From Comamonadaceae bacterium (GTDB lineage Bacteria; Pseudomonadota; Gammaproteobacteria; Burkholderiales; Burkholderiaceae_C): a stretch of 64,000 nt of DNA. Position numbers and translations under genes: made by a program. Position 1 is the first letter of the stretch. Each line of letters begins with the position of its first letter. The notes below the pieces were generated by a model. It was not told the DNA's origin and did no database searches. It saw only the letters and a program-made list of their open reading frames with translations. Where the stretch lies: the NCBI GenBank assembly GCA_947447975.1, contig CANFLU010000008.1, positions 29,026 to 93,025 of the forward strand, read 5' to 3'. This document shows, one piece after another, positions 10,274-19,013 of this stretch.

Positions 10274-10317
10274 GGCCGGAGCTGAAAAGGCTCTCCCATC
10301 GGCCGCACCTTTTTTTT
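10274..10317 (+). promoter_or_regulatory. Stem-loop plus U-tract in the TBDR/GGT divergent region (possible leader attenuator)
   Basis: GGCCG-GAGC-tgaaaag-GCTC-tcccat-CGGCC, then GCACC and TTTTTTTT. Confidence 0.4.
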
Positions 10318-10403
10318 CTTTTATATTTTTTTTGTTTTTCACCGCGCTGATAAGCTCGGTCTGTAGATTCGGCTTGTACACGTGCGTTCTTTTAGGGGGT
10401 TGT

Positions 10404-12092
10404 TTGAAGCGAATATTTATCACCCTGTGGTCTCTCTTGGCGGCAGCCGGGATGGCCTGCGCGCAGACGCCGGTCAATCTCTATGCCCGTGACGCGCAGG
10501 GTAAGCAAGGCATTGTCGCGTCGGCCAAACCAGAATCATCCAAAGTAGGCATCGACATCCTGCGCCGGGGCGGCAATGCCATCGATGCAGCCGTTGCTAC
10601 GGCATTTGCGCTCGGTGTTTTAGAACCCAACGCCTCGGGCGTGGGCGGCGGCGGTTTCGTGATCGTCAAGTTGGTCAACATGAAGGACGCGGTCGTCATT
10701 GACTTTCGCGAGTCTGCGCCGGCCGCCGCCAAGGCAGATATGTACCCGATCGGTGAAAACGGCAAGGTGACAAACGCGGCCAACGTGATCGGTGGCCTAG
10801 CCTGCGCAGTCCCTGGCGACGTCGCAGGTCTGCTCTATGCGCTGGACACTTATGGCTCGAAGAAGCTGACCCGCGCCCAAGTCATGCAACCGGCCATCGA
10901 CTGGGCGCGCAAAGGCTTCATCGTCACGCCCAACCTGTCCAAAATCGTTACGGAGGAACTGGGCAAGATCAACAAATTCCCAGCGACCGCCAAGCTTTAC
11001 ACCAATGACGGTCTGCCACTCGAAGCCGGCGACACCATCAAGAACCCGGATCTCGGCGCCACCCTGGAAATGATTGCCCGCAAAGGCAAAGATGGTTTCT
11101 ACAAGGGCGACATGGCCAAACGCATCGTAGCGGCTGTTCGCGATGCCGGCGGCGTCATCACCGAGGAAGACCTGTCCAACTACCAGATCAAGATTCGTCA
11201 GCCAGTCACCGGAACATATCGTGGGTACAGCATCCTATCGACGCCCCCTGCAAGCTCTGGCGGTATCCATGTCATCGAGATGCTCAATATCCTCGAAAAT
11301 TTCGACATGGCTAAGCTAGGCGATGGCACGCCTGCATCGCTGCACGTATGGAGCGAGGCCATGAAGATGGCCTTCGCCGATCGCGCGAAATACACGGCAG
11401 ATACCGACTTCGAAAAAGTGCCTCTTGCAGGTCTGACCAGCAAAGCCTACGCAAAAGAGCTGGCCGCAAACATTGACATGAAAAAACCGATGTCCGGCGT
11501 CCAGGCCGGCGACCCGTCACGCTATGAATCGGGATCGACCACCAGCCTGTCGGTCATGGACAAACAGGGCAACATGGTCACCATCACCAAGACCATCAAC
11601 CATTTCTTTGGTTCTGGCGTGATGGTTCCGGGTGCCGGTTTCATCATGAATAATGAAATGGACGACTTCGTGGCCAAGCCCGGATCGGCCAACTCGATCG
11701 AACCAGGAAAGCGCCCCTTGTCGTCGATGAGTCCGACCCTGGTGCTGGACCCCCAAGGCAAGCCATTCATGACCATTGGTTCGCCCGGCTCAACACGCAT
11801 CATCGGTGCAGTAGCAGAGGTCATTTCAAACGTCATCGACCACCAGATGTCCATTCAGCAGGCCGTTATGGCGCCGCGCTTCTTCCGAATGCACTCTGGG
11901 GACTACAACCTCGAAGGCCGAGTTTCCATCAACACCAAGAACGCGCTTGAAGCGATGGGACACAAGATTGTGCTCAAAGGCGATTGGGATGCCTTCTTTG
12001 GTGGCGTACATGCCGCGCTGTTAGACCGCAACAAGAAGATCCTGTTCGGCGGCGCCGATCCGCGTCGCGACGGCTACGTAGAGGCCTACTGA
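10404..12092 (+). CDS. ggt: Gamma-glutamyltransferase (copy 1, exported)
   Basis: GGNAIDAAVATAFALGVLEPNASGVGGGGF, catalytic TTSLSVMDKQGN, GGADPRRDG; TTG start at 10404 preceded by AGGGGG and followed by a signal peptide (MKRIFITLWSLLAAAGMACAQ-like). Confidence 0.9.
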   Translation: MKRIFITLWSLLAAAGMACAQTPVNLYARDAQGKQGIVASAKPESSKVGIDILRRGGNAIDAAVATAFALGVLEPNASGVGGGGFVIVKLVNMKDAVVIDFRESAPAAAKADMYPIGENGKVTNAANVIGGLACAVPGDVAGLLYALDTYGSKKLTRAQVMQPAIDWARKGFIVTPNLSKIVTEELGKINKFPATAKLYTNDGLPLEAGDTIKNPDLGATLEMIARKGKDGFYKGDMAKRIVAAVRDAGGVITEEDLSNYQIKIRQPVTGTYRGYSILSTPPASSGGIHVIEMLNILENFDMAKLGDGTPASLHVWSEAMKMAFADRAKYTADTDFEKVPLAGLTSKAYAKELAANIDMKKPMSGVQAGDPSRYESGSTTSLSVMDKQGNMVTITKTINHFFGSGVMVPGAGFIMNNEMDDFVAKPGSANSIEPGKRPLSSMSPTLVLDPQGKPFMTIGSPGSTRIIGAVAEVISNVIDHQMSIQQAVMAPRFFRMHSGDYNLEGRVSINTKNALEAMGHKIVLKGDWDAFFGGVHAALLDRNKKILFGGADPRRDGYVEAY

Positions 12093-12209
12093 ACCGAGCA
12101 CCCTTGGAACGCATCCTCTGAGTAGCGCGCGATACCCCCCTCCGGGTCCGGCCAGTGACGGGGCAGAAACGTTCTATTTAAAACCGTTTTACATCGAAGG
12201 AGAATTAGC

Positions 12210-12770
12210 ATGAACCACTTATCCATTGCCTTTTGCACGCTGTTGTTCGCAGCGGCGTCCGCCAGTGCACAAACCCTCAACCTCAAGGCACCGGTCGCCG
12301 ACAAGCCGGCGCTACTGACGTCGTCAGGCCAAAGCGCCGACATCGAGATGGTCAAGGTCCTGCTAGATCGCGCCAAACTGCCGTACAAGATGGATGCCAA
12401 GATCGCCGCGCCGGCATTGGCCGGCGCCGGTGCCAAAAGCCTATTGCTGGTGCTTGGCGCGAGTTCCAAGGGACTTGGCGCCGCGGGCATTTCTGCACAG
12501 GGTGAAATCGAGCGAACCAATTTGCTGATCGCCGAAGCTAAGAAGCAGGGCATGAAGATCATCGGCCTGCACATTGGCGGCAAAAGTCGGCGCGGCGAAA
12601 TGTCAGATAAATTCCTGACCGATGCCGTGCCCGCCTGCGATTACGTCATTGTGGTTGGCGAAGCCAATGATGATGGCCTATTTACCAAGCTGACCGGCAG
12701 CAAAGTCACGCTCGATACCGTCGAGAAGATCTCCAAGCTTGGGGATCCGCTAGGCAAAGCATTCAAATAG
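12210..12770 (+). CDS. DUF6305-like secreted protein (copy 2)
   Basis: Signal peptide; GASSKGLGAAG, HIGGKSRRGEMSD; RBS AGGAG upstream. Confidence 0.7.
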   Translation: MNHLSIAFCTLLFAAASASAQTLNLKAPVADKPALLTSSGQSADIEMVKVLLDRAKLPYKMDAKIAAPALAGAGAKSLLLVLGASSKGLGAAGISAQGEIERTNLLIAEAKKQGMKIIGLHIGGKSRRGEMSDKFLTDAVPACDYVIVVGEANDDGLFTKLTGSKVTLDTVEKISKLGDPLGKAFK

Positions 12771-12894
12771 GCTGCAAACCCAAGACCACTGAACCCAGTG
12801 TCGCCCGCGGTGTTGGCTCAGCCGCAGTGATGAGCGCCGCCCGGGCAGGCGACCCGACCCCCAGCATTTCCCTCCCGCAATACGGAGTCTCCCC

Positions 12895-14172
12895 ATGACC
12901 ACTGGACTGCTATTCGTCCTACTGATGGCGATATCGCTCGTCGTCTTCATCGTTGTCGCCAAGTGGCCTGTTTCGCTGAGCCTGGTTGCGACGTCCATCC
13001 TCATCCTATTGCTCGCCGGTGACGGCGGCCTCCATATCGATAAGCTGGTCGAAGGCATGTTTGGCTATCTCGACGTGGGCATCGTGCTGATCGCCGCGAT
13101 GATCTTCATGAAGATCTTGGAGGCCAACGGCATGCTTGCGGAGTTGACCCGCCGCATCATCGTCACCTTTGGGCGTTCGCCGCTCGGACTGCTGGTCGCG
13201 CTGACTGTCGTCGTGATGTTTCCGGGAATGATTACCGGATCCTGCACCGCCTCGGTACTGGGTACCGGGGCCATCGTCGCACCGATTCTGGTCGAGATGG
13301 GATTGCCTTTGCTGGTTGCCGGCGCCTTCATCTCCAGTGCTTCGGTTTACGGCATGATCGCCCCGCCGGTCAACGTGCTGGTCATGACGATCGGCGGCGG
13401 CATCGACCTGCCTTACATCGGCTTTGACCTGCCATTAGCGCTTGTTTCCTTCCCACTGGCTATCTTGACCAGCATCTATCTGGGTCATCGCTACGTGGAA
13501 AAAGACAAACTGGCGCGGGTCATCGAACGCAGTCGGGCCGCTGGCGGCGAGGAAGGAATTGTCCAATACCTCCCGCTGCTCGTCGTCTTCATCCTGATGA
13601 TCGGCCCAAAGGCCTTCCCGCAATGGTTCCCGGACCCGCGGCTGCCGCTAACTTTCCTGATCGGCTCGGCGCTGGCGCTATACACCGGCAAGCGGATCAA
13701 GCCTTTAAAGGCCGCGCTTGAAGGCGTCAACGAAATTCTGCCAGTGATAGGCATCCTCTTTGGCGTGGGTATGCTGATCGAAGTCATGACGCTTACCGGA
13801 ATGCGGGGCGCGATTGTCGTCGGCGCGTTGTCGCTACCGGATGTTCTGATGTTGGCTGGCCTCGCCCTGATTCTGCCCATCTTCGGCGGAGTGTCGGTAT
13901 ACGGCGGCGCCAGCGTGCTGGGCGTCCCATTCGCGCTGGCCATGCTGGGCCAGAACCAAATTATTGTGCTGACGGCCCTTTCACTGATAGGTGCCATGGG
14001 CAGCTACATGCCGCCGGTGGCACTGACACCTGTGGTCACCGCCAAGTTGATTGGCGAACCCAGCTACATGAAGATCGCTCGGCTCAGCCTGGTGCCGTCG
14101 ATCGCGGCCATCCTCGTCGGCCTGATGATGATCGTCTTCGCCAATCCGATCGCACACTTTCTGGGAGTATGA
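12895..14172 (+). CDS. DctM-like large permease (TRAP / ion-transporter superfamily)
   Basis: About 12 hydrophobic segments; GMITGSCTASVLGTGAIVAPILVEMGLP and PPVNVLVMTIGGGIDLPYIGFDLPLAL. Confidence 0.75.
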   Translation: MTTGLLFVLLMAISLVVFIVVAKWPVSLSLVATSILILLLAGDGGLHIDKLVEGMFGYLDVGIVLIAAMIFMKILEANGMLAELTRRIIVTFGRSPLGLLVALTVVVMFPGMITGSCTASVLGTGAIVAPILVEMGLPLLVAGAFISSASVYGMIAPPVNVLVMTIGGGIDLPYIGFDLPLALVSFPLAILTSIYLGHRYVEKDKLARVIERSRAAGGEEGIVQYLPLLVVFILMIGPKAFPQWFPDPRLPLTFLIGSALALYTGKRIKPLKAALEGVNEILPVIGILFGVGMLIEVMTLTGMRGAIVVGALSLPDVLMLAGLALILPIFGGVSVYGGASVLGVPFALAMLGQNQIIVLTALSLIGAMGSYMPPVALTPVVTAKLIGEPSYMKIARLSLVPSIAAILVGLMMIVFANPIAHFLGV

Positions 14173-14318
14173 CTATGACGCTGACCTATCGATTGATTGT
14201 CGTGCTGGCGATTGTCTTGATCACCATGGTGCTGTTCACCCAAAAGAATTTGACCTTAAAGATGAATGCTGGGCTCATCCTCATTCCGCTCGTCATGCGG
14301 GCACTAATGATCGTCTGA
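14169..14318 (+). CDS. Small 49-aa membrane protein, not in supplied ORF track
   Basis: ATG at 14169 overlaps stop of permease (ATGA); translation MTMTLTYRLIVVLAIVLITMVLFTQKNLTLKMNAGLILIPLVMRALMIV; two hydrophobic segments. Confidence 0.7.
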   Translation: MTMTLTYRLIVVLAIVLITMVLFTQKNLTLKMNAGLILIPLVMRALMIV

Positions 14319-14336
14319 GTTACGGGAGGACCCCCC

Positions 14337-15554
14337 ATGAATGCACTATTCAAAGACCGCAAGAACCTGGTGGCCTCGGTCGGGGTACTGGCCCTCGTTG
14401 TCGCCATCCTGTGCGTGGTGATTCCCCAAGCGCTGACGATGCGCCAACCCGACTTGATCCACCAAGGCCCGGGCGTCACCGAGGTCCGCAAATTGTCGGA
14501 CTTTTTCGATGGTATCGCCGGAACAAGCGGGGACACCGAGGTCTACGTGCTCGACTCCGGTAAGCCCGGGGCGAGCGCACTCCTTCTTGGCGGAACGCAC
14601 GCCAATGAACCCGCGGGCTATCTGTCCGCTGTATTGTTCATCGAAAACGCGGTACCCGCGACCGGCAAGCTGTATGTGATACCCACCGCCAACGCCTCGG
14701 CGATGAGCCACACCGACTATATGGAAGGCACTCCGCGCAGGTTCGCGATCGACACCCCGGCGGGACCGCGTTCGTTCCGCTATGGGTCGCGCGCAACGAG
14801 TCCGGCCGACCAATGGCCCGACCCGGATATCTATGTGCACGCATCCTCGGGACAAAGGTTGTCGGGCTCAGAAACGCGTAACCTCAATCGTGCCTATCCG
14901 GGGCGCGTGGATGGCACCTTCACCGAAAAAGTCGCCTTCGCGATTACCAGCTTGATCCGCAAGGAGAAGATCGATATCACCATCGATCTTCACGAGGCCT
15001 CGCCCGAATACCCTGTGGTCAACGCCATCGTCGCGCATAACAGGGCGATGAAGATCGCTTCGATCGCCCTGCTCAACCTAGAGATGGACGACATCCCCAT
15101 CGGCGTAGAGCCGTCGCCAACCAATCTGCGCGGCCTGTCGCACCGCGAATTGGGCGATGCCACCAACACGCTGTCCCTGCTCTTCGAATCGACGAATCCT
15201 GCACAGGGCCGCTTGCGTGGGGTCATCAACGAGGCGCTGATCGTGGAGGGCAAGGACGAGATGTATCTGGCGGCGCACAAGCTCGGAAGGCTGTTCGTTC
15301 CTTTCGGTCCGCAAGGCGAACCACTCAAGAAGCGCGTCGCCCGCCACATCAGCACGACGCAAGCGGTGTTCGATGCCTATGCCTCCGAGATGCCAGAGCG
15401 TCATGTGCTTGTTGGCGCTATGCCGTCCTACCAAGAACTGCTGGACAAGGGGATTGGCCCTTACCTCCAATCACCGAAAACCGCTGCTGGTGCAGCGCCT
15501 AGGGCCCCGCAGCAACTCGCTGAGGTGCCAGAACGAAGGGGCCTGGCTCAATGA
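14337..15554 (+). CDS. Succinylglutamate desuccinylase/aspartoacylase family (M14-like) hydrolase, copy 1
   Basis: Zn motif GGTHANEPAG (HxxE), TIDLHEASPEYPV; N-terminal TM/signal anchor. Confidence 0.85.
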   Translation: MNALFKDRKNLVASVGVLALVVAILCVVIPQALTMRQPDLIHQGPGVTEVRKLSDFFDGIAGTSGDTEVYVLDSGKPGASALLLGGTHANEPAGYLSAVLFIENAVPATGKLYVIPTANASAMSHTDYMEGTPRRFAIDTPAGPRSFRYGSRATSPADQWPDPDIYVHASSGQRLSGSETRNLNRAYPGRVDGTFTEKVAFAITSLIRKEKIDITIDLHEASPEYPVVNAIVAHNRAMKIASIALLNLEMDDIPIGVEPSPTNLRGLSHRELGDATNTLSLLFESTNPAQGRLRGVINEALIVEGKDEMYLAAHKLGRLFVPFGPQGEPLKKRVARHISTTQAVFDAYASEMPERHVLVGAMPSYQELLDKGIGPYLQSPKTAAGAAPRAPQQLAEVPERRGLAQ

Positions 15555-15598
15555 CTTGGGGCTCCGCATCATGAATCAAGCTTATTAGGAGCTGCCTT

Positions 15599-17287
15599 AT
15601 GTATACGAATCGGAATCGGATTTATTCCGCGCTCCTTAGGCTCTTCCTCGTCGTCGGCCTTGGTGCAGGTCTTACGGCCTGCACCAGCGATCCTGGCCTG
15701 CATAAGGATCTTGCTGCTGTGGCAACCAAGATCCCCCAGGTCAGCGCCAGACATGGGATGGTCGCCTCAGCCCACCCGCTCGCCTCGCAAGCGGGCCTGA
15801 CGATCCTCAAGGCCGGAGGCAATGCCGTGGATGCAGCGGTGGCCACCGCATTTGCCAACAGCGTTGTCGAACCCAACGCGAACGGTCTCGGTGGCGAGGG
15901 GATGATGGTGATCTGGCTTGCCGACCAGCGCAAGGCCGTCGCTATCGACTACCGCTCGATGGCGCCCTTGGCCGACAAAACCGGTCAAAAATGGCCATCG
16001 TCGGGCCCGCTGTCAGTGGCAGTACCTGGTACGGTAGCCGGTCTGTGCATGGCACTCGAAAAATATGGAACCAAGAGCCTGCAAGAGGTTATGGCTCCGG
16101 CCATCAGGCTCGCAGAGGACGGCTTCGTCATCAGCCCCACCCTTTCGCAAAGTATTGCGGACGACTTCGGCGCCATCAACAAGGAAGCCCCGCTCGCCAA
16201 GATCCTTGCACCTGAAGGACTGCCGCTGGAAGCCGGCGAGGTCCTCAAGAATCCGGATCTCGCCAAGAGTTTGCGCAAGATTGCAGCAGGGGGCCGCGAC
16301 GTGTTCTACAAGGGCGAACTGGCCGATGCGATCGCTAGCGACATGGCGGCAAAAGGGGGACTGATTAGCAAAGCCGACCTCGCGGCCTACCAAGCTATTG
16401 AGCGCGATCCGGTGCGCGGGAGCTACCGCGGATTTGACATCCTTTCGGCGCCACCACCTGTTAGCGGACTGACCGTCATCGAGAGCCTCCACATTCTGGA
16501 GAACTTCGACTTGGTGAAGCACGCGCCGCTTTCTAAGGCTAACGTCCACCTGATTGCCGAAGCCCTGAAGCGGGGCTTTGCCGACAATGCCGAATACATT
16601 GGGGATCCCGCATTCGCCAAAGTCCCCGTGGCAAGGCTGCTATCGAAGGGCTACGCCAAGTCGCTCGCGCAAGACATCCCCCTGGACATAGCGAGCCGTG
16701 AAATCAAGGCCGGTGAGCCGAGCAATGAGCATCCGAGCACGACGCACATGTCGACCGCAGACCAAATGGGTAATATGGTTGCACTGACCCAGACAATCTC
16801 CGGTTTCTGGGGCGCGCATACGATTCCCGCTGGTACCGGCATCATCCTTAACAACGAGATGCAGAACTGGTCAAGCAAGGGACCCAATACCTACGCCCCC
16901 GGCAAACGCATGCGGACCACCATTGCGCCGACGATACTGCTCAAGGACGGACAGGTCTTCGCCTCCCTCGGTACACCCGGTGCCGCCCGAATCATCTCCA
17001 CTATGGTGATCCTTATTACCAATCTCGTTGATCACGGAATGACCATTCAGCAGGCAATAGAGTCTCCGCGGTTTTACACCCGCGAGTCAGAGAAGAATAT
17101 TCACCTCGAGTCCCGGATTCCAGGACAAACCCTCGAGGAACTCAAGACAATGGGCTACTCCACGAGCGTAAAGGGAGCGTACGACCTTTTCTTCGGCGGT
17201 GCCCAAGGGATCGTCGTCGACCCGAAGCGACACATTTTTACCGGCGGCGCTGATCCGCGCCGCGACGGCGCGGTACTGGGCTATTGA
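15599..17287 (+). CDS. ggt: Gamma-glutamyltransferase family lipoprotein (copy 2)
   Basis: Lipobox-like LTAC, GGNAVDAAVATAFANSVVEPNANGLGGEG, TTHMSTADQMGN, GGADPRRDG. Confidence 0.88.
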   Translation: MYTNRNRIYSALLRLFLVVGLGAGLTACTSDPGLHKDLAAVATKIPQVSARHGMVASAHPLASQAGLTILKAGGNAVDAAVATAFANSVVEPNANGLGGEGMMVIWLADQRKAVAIDYRSMAPLADKTGQKWPSSGPLSVAVPGTVAGLCMALEKYGTKSLQEVMAPAIRLAEDGFVISPTLSQSIADDFGAINKEAPLAKILAPEGLPLEAGEVLKNPDLAKSLRKIAAGGRDVFYKGELADAIASDMAAKGGLISKADLAAYQAIERDPVRGSYRGFDILSAPPPVSGLTVIESLHILENFDLVKHAPLSKANVHLIAEALKRGFADNAEYIGDPAFAKVPVARLLSKGYAKSLAQDIPLDIASREIKAGEPSNEHPSTTHMSTADQMGNMVALTQTISGFWGAHTIPAGTGIILNNEMQNWSSKGPNTYAPGKRMRTTIAPTILLKDGQVFASLGTPGAARIISTMVILITNLVDHGMTIQQAIESPRFYTRESEKNIHLESRIPGQTLEELKTMGYSTSVKGAYDLFFGGAQGIVVDPKRHIFTGGADPRRDGAVLGY

Positions 17288-17371
17288 TGCACAGCAGGGG
17301 AAGCGTCGCCTGCGGCGAGCCCGTCTGACCAGTATCCTCCGATCAGCCTATTCAAAGAGTATTTAAAGACC

Positions 17372-18451
17372 ATGAGAAGACGTACCGCTATATCCCTCAT
17401 TGGCCTGCCCTTGCTGCACCTGACAGCAGGCTGTGCCGGCGTCCGGTCGTCCGACCAAAAGTCTCCCAACGCTGCGTTCAGGACCGAAATGAAGCCGGGA
17501 AGCGGCGTCACGGCCCAGCGCCGGCTCTCGGAGTGGCTGCCCTCGCTCGCCGGAACGCCTGGCGATACCGCAGTTTTCGTCCTGCAGGGCAAGGAGCCGG
17601 GGCCCACGGTGTTCGTAGCCGGCGGCACCCACAATATGGAGATGGCGGGGGTCATCGCGGCGGCCATTCTCGTGGAGCGGGCGGTGGTCCAGCGCGGACG
17701 CCTCATCGTGGTACCGCGTGCCAACGCCTCTGGCGCAAGCTGGCGCGATCCCAAAGACCTTGGGCCGGGTCAGTACACCTTCGATACGGCGTCCGCCAAG
17801 CGCACCTTCGCCGTTGGCACCCGCCTGACGCACCCTTCCCATCAAGGTGAACCCGACCCCTCGAGCTACCTGCACCCGGACTCCCGGGAAAAGCTTCCGG
17901 GCTTCGAGATGCGCAATCTCAACCGCGCCCACCCAGGCAAAGCCGATGGCAACCTGACGCAGAGGATGGCCTACGCCTTGACACGGCTGATCGCAAGCGA
18001 AGGAGCCACGGTCGCGTTCGACCTCCACGAGGCTGGACCGAGTTCTAGGCTGGCCTGGCTGATCATCGCCAACCCCAAAAATATCGAGCAAGCCGCAAAC
18101 GCGGCCCTGGACCTGGGCGACCGCGGGATCGATATGCGGATCGAGGCAAGTTCATCCACCTTCCGGGGACTTTCGCACCGCGAGTGGGGCGACGCCACGA
18201 AAGCAGCGGCTTACCTGATCGAGACGCCCAATCCGTATCAGGTTTCCTCCTACGACGGTGATCATTTGCTCGACCCGCGGCACGAAGCGGAGTTCCCCCT
18301 GTGGATGCGCGTCGGGGGCCACCTCGAAGCCGTCATGGCCATCCTCCATGTGCACAACACGGACGTGGTACCCACGGCGCGTTTTGAGGCCGTCGGCGTA
18401 CCCAGTCTGGCCGAACTGAAGGCGCGTGGGATTGGCGCCTTCCTGAACTAA
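17372..18451 (+). CDS. Succinylglutamate desuccinylase/aspartoacylase family hydrolase, lipoprotein (copy 2)
   Basis: Lipobox LTAGC; GGTHNMEMAG, NLNRAHPGKADG, AFDLHEAGPS; paralogous to 14337..15554. Confidence 0.85.
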   Translation: MRRRTAISLIGLPLLHLTAGCAGVRSSDQKSPNAAFRTEMKPGSGVTAQRRLSEWLPSLAGTPGDTAVFVLQGKEPGPTVFVAGGTHNMEMAGVIAAAILVERAVVQRGRLIVVPRANASGASWRDPKDLGPGQYTFDTASAKRTFAVGTRLTHPSHQGEPDPSSYLHPDSREKLPGFEMRNLNRAHPGKADGNLTQRMAYALTRLIASEGATVAFDLHEAGPSSRLAWLIIANPKNIEQAANAALDLGDRGIDMRIEASSSTFRGLSHREWGDATKAAAYLIETPNPYQVSSYDGDHLLDPRHEAEFPLWMRVGGHLEAVMAILHVHNTDVVPTARFEAVGVPSLAELKARGIGAFLN

Positions 18452-18470
18452 GCGCAGTACCAGCGGCGAG

Positions 18471-19013
18471 ATGCAAGACTGGTCCAGACTTCGTGGTGCG
18501 CAGGTCCTCGCGTTTGCCCGGTCCGTCGTCGGCGCCAGCCCTGGCGGCCGCGCGGCGGCACCCGAGCTGTTCACCGCGGCCTCGGACGATGGTCCGGCCT
18601 TCGCGGAGGCACATGCCTCGATCCTGGCGATCCCCGCTTGGGCCGGGGCCATAGGCGCCATTTTCTTGCGCAAACCGCTGCCATCGATCGAATCCGGCAG
18701 GAGTCTCCCAGACCTGCTCGTGGCTTGGATCGAACCCCGGCCCCAGCCGGGGCCAGGCTTTCCGAGCCAACTCGCCCTTGACCTGCCGACAGGGCGCTAC
18801 GTGATCTCGACCTATGACGGCGAGAAGCGCCTCGCAGTCGGATCAGAAACCGCCTGTGGAACGCCGCTCTTGTGTGGGCCACCGTTCGACGGGGCGGCCT
18901 TGGCGGTTCTCGTCCGCCCCTGGCCGGGCCCATGGGATAAAGTTTTGGACAGCGCGGTCCACCGCCAAGCAAGCCGCCAGCCCAAGCCCTTCAGCATGGC
19001 ATCCCGCCCATGA
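18471..19013 (+). CDS. Hypothetical protein preceding pgsB
   Basis: Open frame ending in ATGA overlap with pgsB start; no family recognised; exact start uncertain. Confidence 0.5.
   Translation: MQDWSRLRGAQVLAFARSVVGASPGGRAAAPELFTAASDDGPAFAEAHASILAIPAWAGAIGAIFLRKPLPSIESGRSLPDLLVAWIEPRPQPGPGFPSQLALDLPTGRYVISTYDGEKRLAVGSETACGTPLLCGPPFDGAALAVLVRPWPGPWDKVLDSAVHRQASRQPKPFSMASRP

Noticed and set aside
10263-10403. N-terminal 47 aa of the listed GGT1 ORF
   Set aside because: Lies over hairpin/T-tract; TTG at 10404 with AGGGGG and a following signal peptide is better.
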